DNA of 64,000 nucleotides from Oscillospiraceae bacterium. Lineage in GTDB: Bacteria; Bacillota; Clostridia; Oscillospirales; Ruminococcaceae. The notes below the pieces were generated by a model. It was not told where the DNA came from. It worked only from the letters and a program-made list of their open reading frames with translations, and did not search any database. Below, piece after piece: positions 43,460 through 52,215 of this stretch. Position 1 is the first letter of the stretch. Every line of letters starts with the position of its first letter. The translations under genes were made by a program, and so were the position numbers. The stretch covers positions 1 to 64,000 of the forward strand of contig WRLG01000003.1 of assembly GCA_009777725.1 (NCBI GenBank), read 5' to 3'.

Positions 43460-44323
43460 ATGGCAAAAATAATTGACGGCAAAAAGGTTGCGGAGCGCGT
43501 TAAGGCAGATGTAAAGCAGGAAACATCTAAGCTTAAAGAGCGCGGAATTTCCGTAACCCTCGCGGTCGTTATAGTCGGAGATGACCCTGCTTCTCACGTT
43601 TATGTCAAAAACAAAAGGAAGGACTGTGAGGATGTAGGCTTTATTTCTATAGAGCACGCGCTTCCCGCAGATATTGAGCAGGACGAGCTGTCCGCTCTGA
43701 TTGAAAGACTGAACGCGGATACTCTTGTTGACGGCATATTAGTGCAACTGCCGCTCCCGCCGCATATCGATGAAAGCGTAATAATAAACAGCATAAGCCC
43801 CGATAAGGATGTTGACGCTTTTCACCCCCAAAATGTCGGTCACATGATGATTGGCGATATTGGCGATTTTGCCTTTCTGCCCTGCACTCCTGCCGGGGTT
43901 ATGGAGCTTATAAAGGAAACAGGCGTGGAAATCCAAGGTAAAAACTGCGTTGTTATCGGGCGGAGCAATATCGTGGGAAAGCCTATGGCTATGCTTCTGC
44001 TTCATGAGCATGGAACGGTTACTATCTGCCACTCCCGCACCCAAAATCTTGCCCAAATATGCCGCGGCGCGGACATCCTTGTAGCCGCCGTAGGAAGAGC
44101 CGGCTTTGTAACAGCCGATATGCTGAAAGAAAGCGCGGTGGTAATCGATGTCGGCATGAACAAAAATGCGGAGGGAAAGCTTTGCGGCGATGTTGATTAT
44201 CAAGGTTGCTTTGACAAAGCGGGTTATATCACCCCCGTCCCGGGAGGGGTCGGTCCTATGACAAGGGCTATGCTTATGAAAAATACCCTTACAGCCGCAA
44301 AGAAAAAGGAGTTGCTTACATGA
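43460..44323 (+). CDS. folD: Methylene-THF dehydrogenase/methenyl-THF cyclohydrolase
   Basis: Bifunctional one-carbon enzyme making 10-formyl-THF. 287 residues, full length. YVKNKRKDCEDVGF with the catalytic Lys, GILVQLPLPPHI, PCTPAGVMEL, the NADP loop GRSNIVGKPMA and PGGVGPMTRAML at the C-terminus. GGAGG precedes the ATG. Ends in an ATGA overlap with the transglutaminase-like gene. Confidence 0.96.
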   Translation: MAKIIDGKKVAERVKADVKQETSKLKERGISVTLAVVIVGDDPASHVYVKNKRKDCEDVGFISIEHALPADIEQDELSALIERLNADTLVDGILVQLPLPPHIDESVIINSISPDKDVDAFHPQNVGHMMIGDIGDFAFLPCTPAGVMELIKETGVEIQGKNCVVIGRSNIVGKPMAMLLLHEHGTVTICHSRTQNLAQICRGADILVAAVGRAGFVTADMLKESAVVIDVGMNKNAEGKLCGDVDYQGCFDKAGYITPVPGGVGPMTRAMLMKNTLTAAKKKELLT

Positions 44324-45564
44324 AAAAATTTACGTCTTTCGCTCTGGGCTTACTTATCTCGCTCTCAATCATGTGCGCCCCGATGGAAAATTCCTCATAC
44401 AGCTCACCGCTTATCGGAATATCCGTTTCGGCAAACCAAACAGCCCCCGCCTTTCCCCTGCCCTATCAGTACAGGGAATTGAACAGGGAGGAGCAAAAAT
44501 TTTATAACGCCATCAGAAACGCAATCATCGACTGCAAGCAAACGGTCAAGGTGAACGGACAGCTTTCGGATTCCGGGTTTCAAAGGGTTATGGAGATTAT
44601 ATTTAACTATGACGTATACACGTTTGACGCAGGTAAAATAGAATACAGCTATTATGATACCAGAACCAGAAGCACGGACTATGAATTTAAAATTACATAC
44701 AATAATCACTACAGCAAAGCAACCTATGACAAAATGCTTGCCGAGATTGACAAGGTCGCCGACAGAGTGATTTCTCAGTTCAAGCCCGGCATGTCGCAGT
44801 ACGCGAGAATCAAGCACATACATGATTACATAGCCCAAACCACCTCATATACGCTTGAAGGTAAAAATATAGATAACGCTTACGGCGCGCTTGTTTCAAG
44901 AAAGGCTAAATGCGATGGGATTTCTCACGCGTTCAGCTATATAGCCGCCAAGGCGGGATTTACGGCTGTAAATGTAATATACGAGCCGCCCCGAAATCAA
45001 GTCGGTCATATGTGGAATAAAATAAGATTCGGCAATAATTGGTACGTAATAGACGTTACCAATAATATAGACCAATTTTTCAATAACAGCATACGCTACG
45101 ACTACTTTATGATAAGCGATTCCGATTTTAACAAGCTTTTTAAGGAGCAAGCAAGAGTTAAATCGCCTGCGGCGACAGACAGCAGCAGGAGCTATTTTCA
45201 TACGCAACGGCTGAGAGCCGACAGTGTCGATGCCGCCAAGACGCTTATCAGAAACGAAATGCTGAAAACGGTCAGAAACAAGGGGACGACCTTCTCAATT
45301 CAATGCTCGTCAAGAGAGGTGTATAACGCCGCAGTAAGGGATTTATTCGGAAGCAATAGTGAAATGTTTGATATTATTGATGTGGTTTCGGAAAGAGCAT
45401 CGGTTAAACTGGCGGATACTGTCAATTTTGTTAATAACGACCCGTTTTACACAATACAGGTCTGCATCTTTTACCCTAACACCTCAATCTCCATGTATTT
45501 CAAAGAGCCAAAGGATATTGACGCAGGTACCAGGCAAAATTTAAGCCAATTCGGAATCAAGTAA
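44320..45564 (+). CDS. Secreted transglutaminase-like protein
   Basis: 414 residues. Signal peptide at 1-40 (hydrophobic ALGLLISLSIMCA), then a helical region and a transglutaminase/cysteine-protease core: Cys in KAKCDGISHAFSYIA, His in VGHMWNKIR, Asp in WYVIDVTNN. The C-terminal 130 residues have no clear domain. Most bacterial members act as proteases or peptide-crosslink hydrolases outside the cell; true crosslinking is unproven. Translationally coupled to folD, an odd partner. Its end overlaps ispF by 8 bp. Confidence 0.83.
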   Translation: MKKFTSFALGLLISLSIMCAPMENSSYSSPLIGISVSANQTAPAFPLPYQYRELNREEQKFYNAIRNAIIDCKQTVKVNGQLSDSGFQRVMEIIFNYDVYTFDAGKIEYSYYDTRTRSTDYEFKITYNNHYSKATYDKMLAEIDKVADRVISQFKPGMSQYARIKHIHDYIAQTTSYTLEGKNIDNAYGALVSRKAKCDGISHAFSYIAAKAGFTAVNVIYEPPRNQVGHMWNKIRFGNNWYVIDVTNNIDQFFNNSIRYDYFMISDSDFNKLFKEQARVKSPAATDSSRSYFHTQRLRADSVDAAKTLIRNEMLKTVRNKGTTFSIQCSSREVYNAAVRDLFGSNSEMFDIIDVVSERASVKLADTVNFVNNDPFYTIQVCIFYPNTSISMYFKEPKDIDAGTRQNLSQFGIK

Positions 45565-46036
45565 CGCGCATGATAACGCTTACCGCGTGAGCGGCAATTC
45601 CCTCTCCCCTGCCTGTAAAGCCTAAGTGCTCCTCCGTCGTCGCCTTAACGCTGATTTGGGATATATCCGCGTTAAGCGCGGCGGCTATGTTTTTACGCAT
45701 TTCTTCAATGCGCGGCGCAAGCTTGGGCTCTTGACAGATAACGGTGCAGTCGAGGTTTCCCAATGCGTAGCCGCCGTCCGTCACCATGCCAAAGACTTGG
45801 CGGAGCATGGTAAGGCTGCAAATGTCTTTATATTCCGAATTGTCCGGCGGAAAATGAACGCCTAAATCGCCTAACGCAAGCGCGCCCAAAAGCGAATCGG
45901 TTACGGCGTGGCAAAGCACGTCCGCGTCCGAATGTCCGAGCAAACCTTTTTCATATGGGATTGTTACGCCGCCCAATATCAGCTTTCTGCCGTAAACCAG
46001 CCTGTGAACGTCATAGCCGTGACCTATTCTGAGCAT
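45557..46036 (-). CDS. ispF: 2-C-methyl-D-erythritol 2,4-cyclodiphosphate synthase
   Basis: Fifth step of the non-mevalonate isoprenoid pathway. 159 residues, homotrimeric zinc enzyme. IGHGYDVHRL (metal ligands Asp and His), GLLGHSDADVLCHAV, and ATTEEHLGFTGRGEGIAAHA near the end. Its ATG lies 13 bp inside the end of the ispD fusion gene, so the two are coupled. Confidence 0.95.
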   Translation of the reverse strand: MLRIGHGYDVHRLVYGRKLILGGVTIPYEKGLLGHSDADVLCHAVTDSLLGALALGDLGVHFPPDNSEYKDICSLTMLRQVFGMVTDGGYALGNLDCTVICQEPKLAPRIEEMRKNIAAALNADISQISVKATTEEHLGFTGRGEGIAAHAVSVIMRVT

Positions 46037-47019
46037 AAAATAGCCTCCGCAATAGCCAAATCCTCCGGCGTAGTAATTTTTATGTTGCGGTAGTCCGATT
46101 CCGTTACAAAGACCTTAACGCCAACCGCTTCGGCAAGCTGGCAATCATCGGTAAAATCAAGGTTGTGTTCGTTTGCAAAGTTTATTCCCTTTACATATAT
46201 ATCCCTGCGAAAAACCTGCGGGGTTTGAATTGAATACAGCTTTCTGCGGTCGGGCGTATCCTTTATAATCCCGCCGTCAACGGTTTTCAGCGTATCCTTT
46301 ACGGGAACGCCTAAAACCGCCCCGCCGAATGTTGCCGCGTCCTTTATACAGCGTTTGATTCTATCCCTGTCAGCCAGCGGGCGCGCTCCGTCATGCACGG
46401 CGATATAACCTGTTTCCTTTGAAACCTCCGCAAACGCCTTAAATATTGATTTCTGCCTTGTTTCGCCGCCCTCGACAACCGCCGCAAGCTTGGTAATATT
46501 ATACCGCTCAGCCTCTTTTTTGACTCTTTCAATATCCTCGGAGCGGGCTGACACCAGTATCTCCGCGACCTCCTCGATTTTCTCAAAAGCAAGCATGGAG
46601 CGGACTATTACGGGGATTCCGTCAAGTATTGCGAATTGTTTATTCACGCCGTTCATTCTGGTGGCGTTTCCGCCTGCCGCTATTATTACCGAAACCGAGC
46701 CGCGGCTTTGATTCGAGGGAGGTTCAGCCGTTGCTTCTGCCTCTCCTTGCGCCGTTACGCGGCTTTGAAGCCTTTTGCTCAGTTTTAAAATTACCTTATA
46801 AAGCTCCAATGATTCAAGCTCCAGCCAATCGGGGCTTTTATTTTTAATACGCTCTAAAAGCTCTTCCTCGCGTCCGCTTTGAAATATCGGGAGTTCATTT
46901 GCTTTTTTAAACTCCGCTACTTGAACGCAGAGCTCCATGCGGTTGGTAAACAAGCGCATGAGCTCATCGTCAGTCCTGTCAATTTCTGCGCGAAGCTCAT
47001 TTAAATTCACATCTCTCAT
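46024..47019 (-). CDS. ispD: Chorismate mutase-IspD fusion protein
   Basis: 331 residues. Residues 1-90 form an AroQ (type II) chorismate mutase domain: LNELRAEIDRTDDELMRLF, an Arg near 27, VAEFKKANELPIF and GREEELLERI match the usual active-site pattern. A short Glu/Ala/Ser linker (about 92-107) follows. Residues 108-331 are a full IspD cytidylyltransferase: IIAAGGNATRM, NKQF, VHDGARPL, VPVKDTL and DFTDDCQLAEAVG. IspD makes CDP-ME in isoprenoid synthesis; chorismate mutase makes prephenate for Phe/Tyr. The reading frame is continuous with one good start. A link between these two pathways in one protein is unusual. Confidence 0.9.
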   Translation of the reverse strand: MRDVNLNELRAEIDRTDDELMRLFTNRMELCVQVAEFKKANELPIFQSGREEELLERIKNKSPDWLELESLELYKVILKLSKRLQSRVTAQGEAEATAEPPSNQSRGSVSVIIAAGGNATRMNGVNKQFAILDGIPVIVRSMLAFEKIEEVAEILVSARSEDIERVKKEAERYNITKLAAVVEGGETRQKSIFKAFAEVSKETGYIAVHDGARPLADRDRIKRCIKDAATFGGAVLGVPVKDTLKTVDGGIIKDTPDRRKLYSIQTPQVFRRDIYVKGINFANEHNLDFTDDCQLAEAVGVKVFVTESDYRNIKITTPEDLAIAEAILCSE

Positions 47020-47028
47020 CTCCTTAAA

Positions 47029-48102
47029 TCAATTTGCAGTTAAGGAATATATAAACTCGCAAACCTCCGATGCCTTAGGCGGACAGCCCTTCACATACCG
47101 CTCAAACCCCGAGGTGCAATTTCCGCAACCTAATTTTCCACCTTTGCCGATAAAACCCTGTCCTACGCTTATCTTTTCGCCGCTATACCCGCCAACCCTG
47201 TGAAGCGCGTTAATCAACGCGGAGTAGCAGGCGGAGCAGGCTTTATCTTCGTTGATTTTTGAAGAGAGCCGCCGCGCCAAACCTGTAGCCGACTTTGTAA
47301 GCAAGGGCTTATTTTCCGAATTCAATTCGGTAAGCTTGGTATTTGCTCCGTAAATTTCGCCCAAGCCCTCTTTACGGGCAATGCTTATGTAGCCTATATC
47401 CTCGGCATTTAAGCCTAACAGCGATGAGCAGTAGGAGTCAAGCAACAGCGGGTCTTGCCCTGCTATAATCATATCTCTGGTTACGGGGTTGCCGCCCTCC
47501 TCAAAGGTTAAATCACCGCAAATTCCATCAACTACGCAAAACCCCGTCTGAATCGCCGCGTTGAGCATTGCTATGGGGCGGTGAAGCCCTAATGTATGAA
47601 AATTGCGCTTCTCCCTATCTGAAATGCAGCCCTTTAAATTTTTCATACAGCAGGTCATCAGGGTTTGGCAATGCGCCTTTAATACGGGTATGTTTATAAG
47701 AAAATCCGTAGCAAGAGCCTTTTCAAAGATTTCAAAGGTGTATTCCCCTACCTTAACCCTGCGGATTTTATCATCTTTCAAGTCATATATAGGCACACCG
47801 TACTTCTCGCTCAGCTTATCATAGCCGCAGGCGGCATAAACCCTTTTGGTGTTGTCACCCAGCCACGCGCTTTCGATAATCTCAATATTGTCAATACCGA
47901 GCTCTCGCAGAAAGACAATAACCCCCTCTGTAACCTCGGAATGAGTAGTAGCACCCTCGGACGGATGCTTCGCCAGCACCATGTTAGGCTTTAAGGATAC
48001 CCGCATACCGGGCTTTACAAGCCTTGCAAGGCTTGTAGCCTTCAGCGTTTCAAGCGTTCCGTTAAGTATATTACTGCTGTAATTCACTACAATATCAGAC
48101 AT
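47029..48102 (-). CDS. DUF362 domain protein
   Basis: 357 residues, cytosolic. Core from KPNMVLAKHPSEGATTH to the cysteine-rich CCMKNLKGCISD and FEEGGNPVTRDMII is the DUF362 pattern. A C-terminal part has two short Cys clusters (ACSACY; GCGNCTSGF ... GCPP), which could hold a metal or an Fe-S centre but do not form a classic ferredoxin. Function is not established. Confidence 0.85.
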   Translation of the reverse strand: MSDIVVNYSSNILNGTLETLKATSLARLVKPGMRVSLKPNMVLAKHPSEGATTHSEVTEGVIVFLRELGIDNIEIIESAWLGDNTKRVYAACGYDKLSEKYGVPIYDLKDDKIRRVKVGEYTFEIFEKALATDFLINIPVLKAHCQTLMTCCMKNLKGCISDREKRNFHTLGLHRPIAMLNAAIQTGFCVVDGICGDLTFEEGGNPVTRDMIIAGQDPLLLDSYCSSLLGLNAEDIGYISIARKEGLGEIYGANTKLTELNSENKPLLTKSATGLARRLSSKINEDKACSACYSALINALHRVGGYSGEKISVGQGFIGKGGKLGCGNCTSGFERYVKGCPPKASEVCEFIYSLTAN

Positions 48103-48142
48103 ATCAACGCTCCTTGCCTTGAAGATGTTTACTGCTCCTGCA

Positions 48143-48649
48143 CTAAACAGCCTCCAGCCCGTCTAAAACGTGTATTTTTATTTTGCCGCCCCTTATGTCA
48201 ATCTCCCTTACAACTTCGGGGATTGCCGGCACAAGCAGGCTTTTGCCCTCTTTTGTTTTTATATGGTAGACATCGTTAGCCCCGGTAAAGCTTATATCGG
48301 CAAGCTCGCCCAGTTCCTCGCCGCTGTCGTCATCAACCGCCGCAAGACCGATTAAATCTTGGATAAAATAGCTGCCCTCGGGAAGGTGTGCGTCCTTTCT
48401 GTCTATATAAAGCACTTTATTCCGCAGTGCTTGCGCCTGTTCAACACTGTCAACGCCGTTAATTTTCATAACAACGATATTTTTATGGGCGCGCGCGCTT
48501 ATAAGCTCTATGCTCTCCCTGCCGTTGTCAAAATAAAGCGTTTTAAATCCGCATAAAAACTCTTGGTCATCGCACCATGTTTGAACGCGAACCTCCCCGC
48601 TCACCCCGTGAACTGCTACTATTTTACCTGTTTCAAGATATTTTTTCAT
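48143..48649 (-). CDS. rimM: Ribosome maturation factor RimM
   Basis: 168 residues, helps mature the 30S head. N-terminal RimM barrel (TGKIVAVHGVSGEVRV) and C-terminal PRC-barrel (YFIQDLIGLAAVDDDSGEELG, VPAIPEVVREIDI). I choose ATG 48649, with AGGGG before it; the open frame up to 48727 would add an unlikely extension. Genes usually next to rimM (rpsP, trmD, rplS) are absent, so the locus is rearranged. Confidence 0.92.
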   Translation of the reverse strand: MKKYLETGKIVAVHGVSGEVRVQTWCDDQEFLCGFKTLYFDNGRESIELISARAHKNIVVMKINGVDSVEQAQALRNKVLYIDRKDAHLPEGSYFIQDLIGLAAVDDDSGEELGELADISFTGANDVYHIKTKEGKSLLVPAIPEVVREIDIRGGKIKIHVLDGLEAV

Positions 48650-48659
48650 GTTTGTACCC

Positions 48660-49562
48660 CTAAAAATGATTAAGAAGCTGTACGAAATTAGGCTCAAAGA
48701 CGAAAAGTCCGTTTTCATTGTACTCACCCATAGCTACAAGCGGAATCGCTATGTCGCCTTGATTTTCGGCTATATATTTAAGCGAATCGGCTTTTTCGGC
48801 GTAATCGTAAGCCGTAATATTCGTTTCAATATCGGAATTGATGATTAAATTAAAGGCACTGTCAATCCGCCCGGAAAATCCCGCGTTAACATTTTTATTT
48901 ATAAGCTCGGCGGCAATCATCGTAGTTATCCGCGCACGGTACTGCTCCCCTTCCCTGTAAGCGGGGAAGGTAATTACTTTAATCAGCGTGTCCGCGTCAA
49001 GGTAGGTTTGACCCTCTCTGATAATAATATCATTGCCCCCGGGGACTTCGTGGATTAGATTATACGGTATATCAAAATCGATTCCGCCGAAAACATTAAT
49101 CAGCAAGCTGAGGCTTTCGGTGTTGACTTTAAGATATTTGTCAATCGTCATGCCTGCAGCACTTTCCGCCGCTTTAACCGCCGCCAAAACGCCTTGGGTG
49201 CGGTAAAATTCAAATATGCTGTTCTCCTCACCGTTCACATTGGCGTAAGAATCGCCCGGAAGAGCCGTAACCACGAGCCCGCGCTCTACGGGGAGCGTTT
49301 TCAGCAGAATAAAGCTGGTTGAGGTCTGCTTTTTATCCGTTTCCGCAATCAGCAAAATGGCTTGGCTATCGCTTTTACTCGGTTTATAAGAACCATCTGC
49401 CTCATCCGCGCCGCCCGCAAAATTAGGCTGAGCGGGAGTTGTTTGTTTTTCGGGCTCTAACAGGTGGTTTGCCAGATAATATAAAAGCCCCCCGAATACC
49501 AAAAATGCGATTAGAAGAGTTATAAAGTAAGCTAATGCTACCTTAGCACTTTTTTTTGCCAT
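48660..49562 (-). CDS. LCP (LytR-CpsA-Psr) family-like membrane protein
   Basis: 300 residues. One membrane segment at about 10-30, then an extracellular domain with LCP features: LLIAETDKKQTSTSFILL, VTALPGDSYANV, and VNTESLSLLINVFGGIDFDIP. LCP proteins attach wall polymers to peptidoglycan. The usual DSRT/PRD and RxR arginines are only partly visible, so activity is uncertain. It fits the polymer genes at the window end. Confidence 0.75.
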   Translation of the reverse strand: MAKKSAKVALAYFITLLIAFLVFGGLLYYLANHLLEPEKQTTPAQPNFAGGADEADGSYKPSKSDSQAILLIAETDKKQTSTSFILLKTLPVERGLVVTALPGDSYANVNGEENSIFEFYRTQGVLAAVKAAESAAGMTIDKYLKVNTESLSLLINVFGGIDFDIPYNLIHEVPGGNDIIIREGQTYLDADTLIKVITFPAYREGEQYRARITTMIAAELINKNVNAGFSGRIDSAFNLIINSDIETNITAYDYAEKADSLKYIAENQGDIAIPLVAMGEYNENGLFVFEPNFVQLLNHF

Positions 49563-49604
49563 TTTTAAAGACCATACCCTTTCTGCACCAACGAGGTGCT
49601 CAAT

Positions 49605-50180
49605 TTAAAATAATTCATCTGTCGGCATATAGCCTCCGAAAATTTCCTTGTATTCCTCTGATATTTTGTTAAGGTCGAAAAGTTTAATTTCAATACCCTG
49701 CTTTTGCGCGTAACGGACGGTTTGCCCTGTGCCGCTTCTGTTATCGGAGAGTGCGGCAATGAGCTTTGAGGAATTGTCAACCATAAAATAATTCCGCTCC
49801 CTCATGCAAAGTTTATCGTATTTTTCCGATATGTAAAATTTAGCGTCTGCTTCGCTTATGATATTTCCGCAAATCCACTTATCATAGCCCTTATATTGAT
49901 TGGTAAATCCCCGGTAGGGAAAAGCGGCGACAAGCTTTATATGGGCTCTTCTCAGTTTCAGCCTCAAAACCATATTGCCCGCCCAAAGGTCAAAGCCGCG
50001 CGCTAAGCCTGTGATGAAGCAATCGCAACCGTCGTCAATGCAGTCTTCAATCTCTTTATAAATAAGGCTTTTCAGCATCTTGTTCGCTTGCGTGTTTTCA
50101 TCGCCCGAAAATGGCAGCTTTTCGGGTCGATGCCCTGAAAAGCAAACCGTTTTTGATTTATCAATCATAAAGTCGTCCAT
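49605..50180 (-). CDS. SLOG-domain (DUF1273, YpsA-like) protein
   Basis: 191 residues. N-terminal CFSGHRPEKLP and central FITGLARGFDLWAG are the nucleotide-binding motifs of SLOG/DprA-like domains; MRERNYFMVDNSSKLIAALS and GTGQTVRYA complete it. SLOG proteins bind nucleotide-derived signals; the YpsA group is linked to cell-division stress. Single gene, RBS GGAG. Confidence 0.85.
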   Translation of the reverse strand: MDDFMIDKSKTVCFSGHRPEKLPFSGDENTQANKMLKSLIYKEIEDCIDDGCDCFITGLARGFDLWAGNMVLRLKLRRAHIKLVAAFPYRGFTNQYKGYDKWICGNIISEADAKFYISEKYDKLCMRERNYFMVDNSSKLIAALSDNRSGTGQTVRYAQKQGIEIKLFDLNKISEEYKEIFGGYMPTDELF

Positions 50181-50205
50181 TGCTTTATACTCCTAAAAAC
50201 TCATT

Positions 50206-51033
50206 TCAGCAGTTACCCGTATAGACGTGCGGCAGGTACTTTTTAGCTATATCTGCCAAACGATGGATTTTTTCAAACTCTGTGGGGAGCTTGCTCTTAT
50301 ATTCATGGCGCGGAAAAAAACGCGATATATGAAGCGGCATACCCTTGTCAATATCTGCAAGCCGCTTGGACAATTCTATTATTTCTTCCTCGGAATCATT
50401 TTCATCGGGGATAATCAAGGTTGTTATCTCCACGTGGCAAAACCTGCGGGCGAGCTTGATTGTATTCAGAACAGTATCTAAGCCGCCGCCGATTTTCTCA
50501 TAGAATTCTTGCTTTATGCTTTTTAAATCAATATTCACAGCATCGACAAAGGGCAAAAGCTCCAGAAGCGGCTCTTCGCAGATATAGCCGTTCGTTACAA
50601 GCGCGTTTTTCATCTCTTTTTTTCGGACTTCCCTTGCGCTGTCCAACACAAACTCAAACCCGATTAAAGGCTCGTTGTAGGTATAAGCTACTCCTATATT
50701 ACCCATATCGGCGCACTCTGCGGCTTTTTGAGCCAACTCACCCGGCGTTATGCTCGCACAGTTCACGCCGCCCTCGCGCGCCATTGAAATACTGTGATTT
50801 TGGCAAAAGCCGCAGTTAAAATTACACCCAAAGCTCCCGACGGATAAAATCATACTGCCGGGGAAAAAGTGATAAAAAGGCTTTTTTTCAATAGGGTCAA
50901 GCGACATTGAGGTGATTTTGCCGTAGTTTATGCACTTCACCTCTCCGCCTATACTGCGCCTCGCCCCGCATAAGCCCGTCTCGCCCTCCGAAAGCGCGCA
51001 TCCGTGAGGGCAGATTCGGCATTTTACTTTCAT
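50206..51033 (-). CDS. amrS: AmmeMemoRadiSam system radical SAM enzyme
   Basis: 275 residues. N-terminal Cys motif CRICPHGCALSEGETGLCGAR, then the radical SAM cluster CNFNCGFC (CxxxCxxC) and a TIM-barrel body (YNEPLIGFEF, VDAVNIDLKS). It belongs to the group found with AMMECR1 and Memo proteins; the reaction is unknown. The last of the three-gene set here; ATG after AGAGGA. Confidence 0.92.
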   Translation of the reverse strand: MKVKCRICPHGCALSEGETGLCGARRSIGGEVKCINYGKITSMSLDPIEKKPFYHFFPGSMILSVGSFGCNFNCGFCQNHSISMAREGGVNCASITPGELAQKAAECADMGNIGVAYTYNEPLIGFEFVLDSAREVRKKEMKNALVTNGYICEEPLLELLPFVDAVNIDLKSIKQEFYEKIGGGLDTVLNTIKLARRFCHVEITTLIIPDENDSEEEIIELSKRLADIDKGMPLHISRFFPRHEYKSKLPTEFEKIHRLADIAKKYLPHVYTGNC

Positions 51034-51046
51034 ACGTATTCCTCTT

Positions 51047-51571
51047 TTATAGGTACCTTATCACTTCAAACCGTTCAAGCTCTATACATTCATCGGAGTA
51101 AATCCCAGCCTTTTGCATGGCTATGCTCACCTGCTCGTCAACCGTGTCAACGCCGTCAAGGTTAGGGAGCAAAAGCCCCCGCTTATAACCGCTTGTCACG
51201 ATAACCCCGTAACGCTTTACGTCAAGCAAATCTGCGGAAGATATAGCCTCCGGCGGGGATAAAACGTCAACGCTTACGGTAAGCGCGGGAAGCTCGTCCT
51301 CGGTTACGGGCGGAAAACGCGGGTCTTCCGAACACGCGCTTACGGCGTTTCGCAAAATTTCATTTGCGGTATTTTTTGTAACGGGCTTTATCGTGCCGAC
51401 ACAGCCCCTCAGAGCACCGTACTTTTTTATGGAGACAAAAACACCCGCCTTACCCTCGGTCAGCTCCTTGGGCAAATTTTCCGAAAGTGCGGCTGTTTTT
51501 CCTGTTTTTACAAAATGTGAAATGGAGTATTCCGCAAGCCTTACATGTTCGCTTTTAGCCACAAAAATCAC
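51047..51571 (-). CDS. amrA: AmmeMemoRadiSam system protein A (AMMECR1 domain)
   Basis: 174 residues, a single AMMECR1 domain with the hallmark LRGCVGTI and the flanking EDPRFPPVTEDEL and SGYKRGLLLPNL. Human AMMECR1 is a homologue; bacterial function is unknown. Often fused to the Memo protein; here separate, and its ATG overlaps the Memo gene stop by 4 bp. Confidence 0.92.
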   Translation of the reverse strand: MIFVAKSEHVRLAEYSISHFVKTGKTAALSENLPKELTEGKAGVFVSIKKYGALRGCVGTIKPVTKNTANEILRNAVSACSEDPRFPPVTEDELPALTVSVDVLSPPEAISSADLLDVKRYGVIVTSGYKRGLLLPNLDGVDTVDEQVSIAMQKAGIYSDECIELERFEVIRYL

Positions 51572-52215
51572 TCCTTATTTACATAAAATGAAGCTACCGC
51601 ATAGCCTACTCCGAAATTACCTTCATAGGATAAAAGCCGCGGCGTTATATTTTTGCCGTCAAGAGCACCCGCCATTATGATGAAGGAGCGCAAGCCACAT
51701 TCTCCCGCTTTATATGCCAGAGCGGGGTCAATAGTCATTAGCTCCCTTAATCTGCCGCCCGCTAAAATGGCGGTAACCGCTTTATCAAAGAGCGGACCTT
51801 CCTCTGCAAACCCGTATGGTCCGTCCGGTTTGAGCCTGTGAGATAAATCGCCGCTTGCGATAAAGACGGTATTCTCCCCTGAAGCGGCGGCTTTGCTTGC
51901 AATACTCTTGCCGAGCTTATAACTATCTTCAAGGGACGAATCCAAAAGACCAAGGCAGGAAAGCTTATAATCGGTATAATATTTATTAACAAAAGCAAGC
52001 GGAACATAAGCACCGTGGTCAAGCTCGCGGCTTCCCTCAACATAGTGAGGAGATGAAAGAACTATCGCATCGGGCTTTAATCGCGCTATTTCCTTAGCGC
52101 ACTCATTACAGGAGTCGACCGTTTTCTGCACCTCAGCCTCCCTGCCCCTGCCGATTTCCGGCAGGATTACAGGGGGGTGAGGGAAAACAAATGCAGCTGA
52201 AATCATAACATCCAA
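51568..52215 (-). CDS. amrB: AmmeMemoRadiSam system protein B (Memo / class III extradiol fold)
   Basis: 215 residues. Memo-like protein with FVFPHPPVILPEIG at the N-terminus, SSPHYVEGSRELDHGAY and ASGDLSHRL, giving the His/Asp metal ligands of the extradiol fold. The start overlaps the end of glgP by 13 bp, so the AmmeMemoRadiSam set is co-transcribed with glycogen phosphorylase. Confidence 0.9.
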   Translation of the reverse strand: MDVMISAAFVFPHPPVILPEIGRGREAEVQKTVDSCNECAKEIARLKPDAIVLSSPHYVEGSRELDHGAYVPLAFVNKYYTDYKLSCLGLLDSSLEDSYKLGKSIASKAAASGENTVFIASGDLSHRLKPDGPYGFAEEGPLFDKAVTAILAGGRLRELMTIDPALAYKAGECGLRSFIIMAGALDGKNITPRLLSYEGNFGVGYAVASFYVNKE

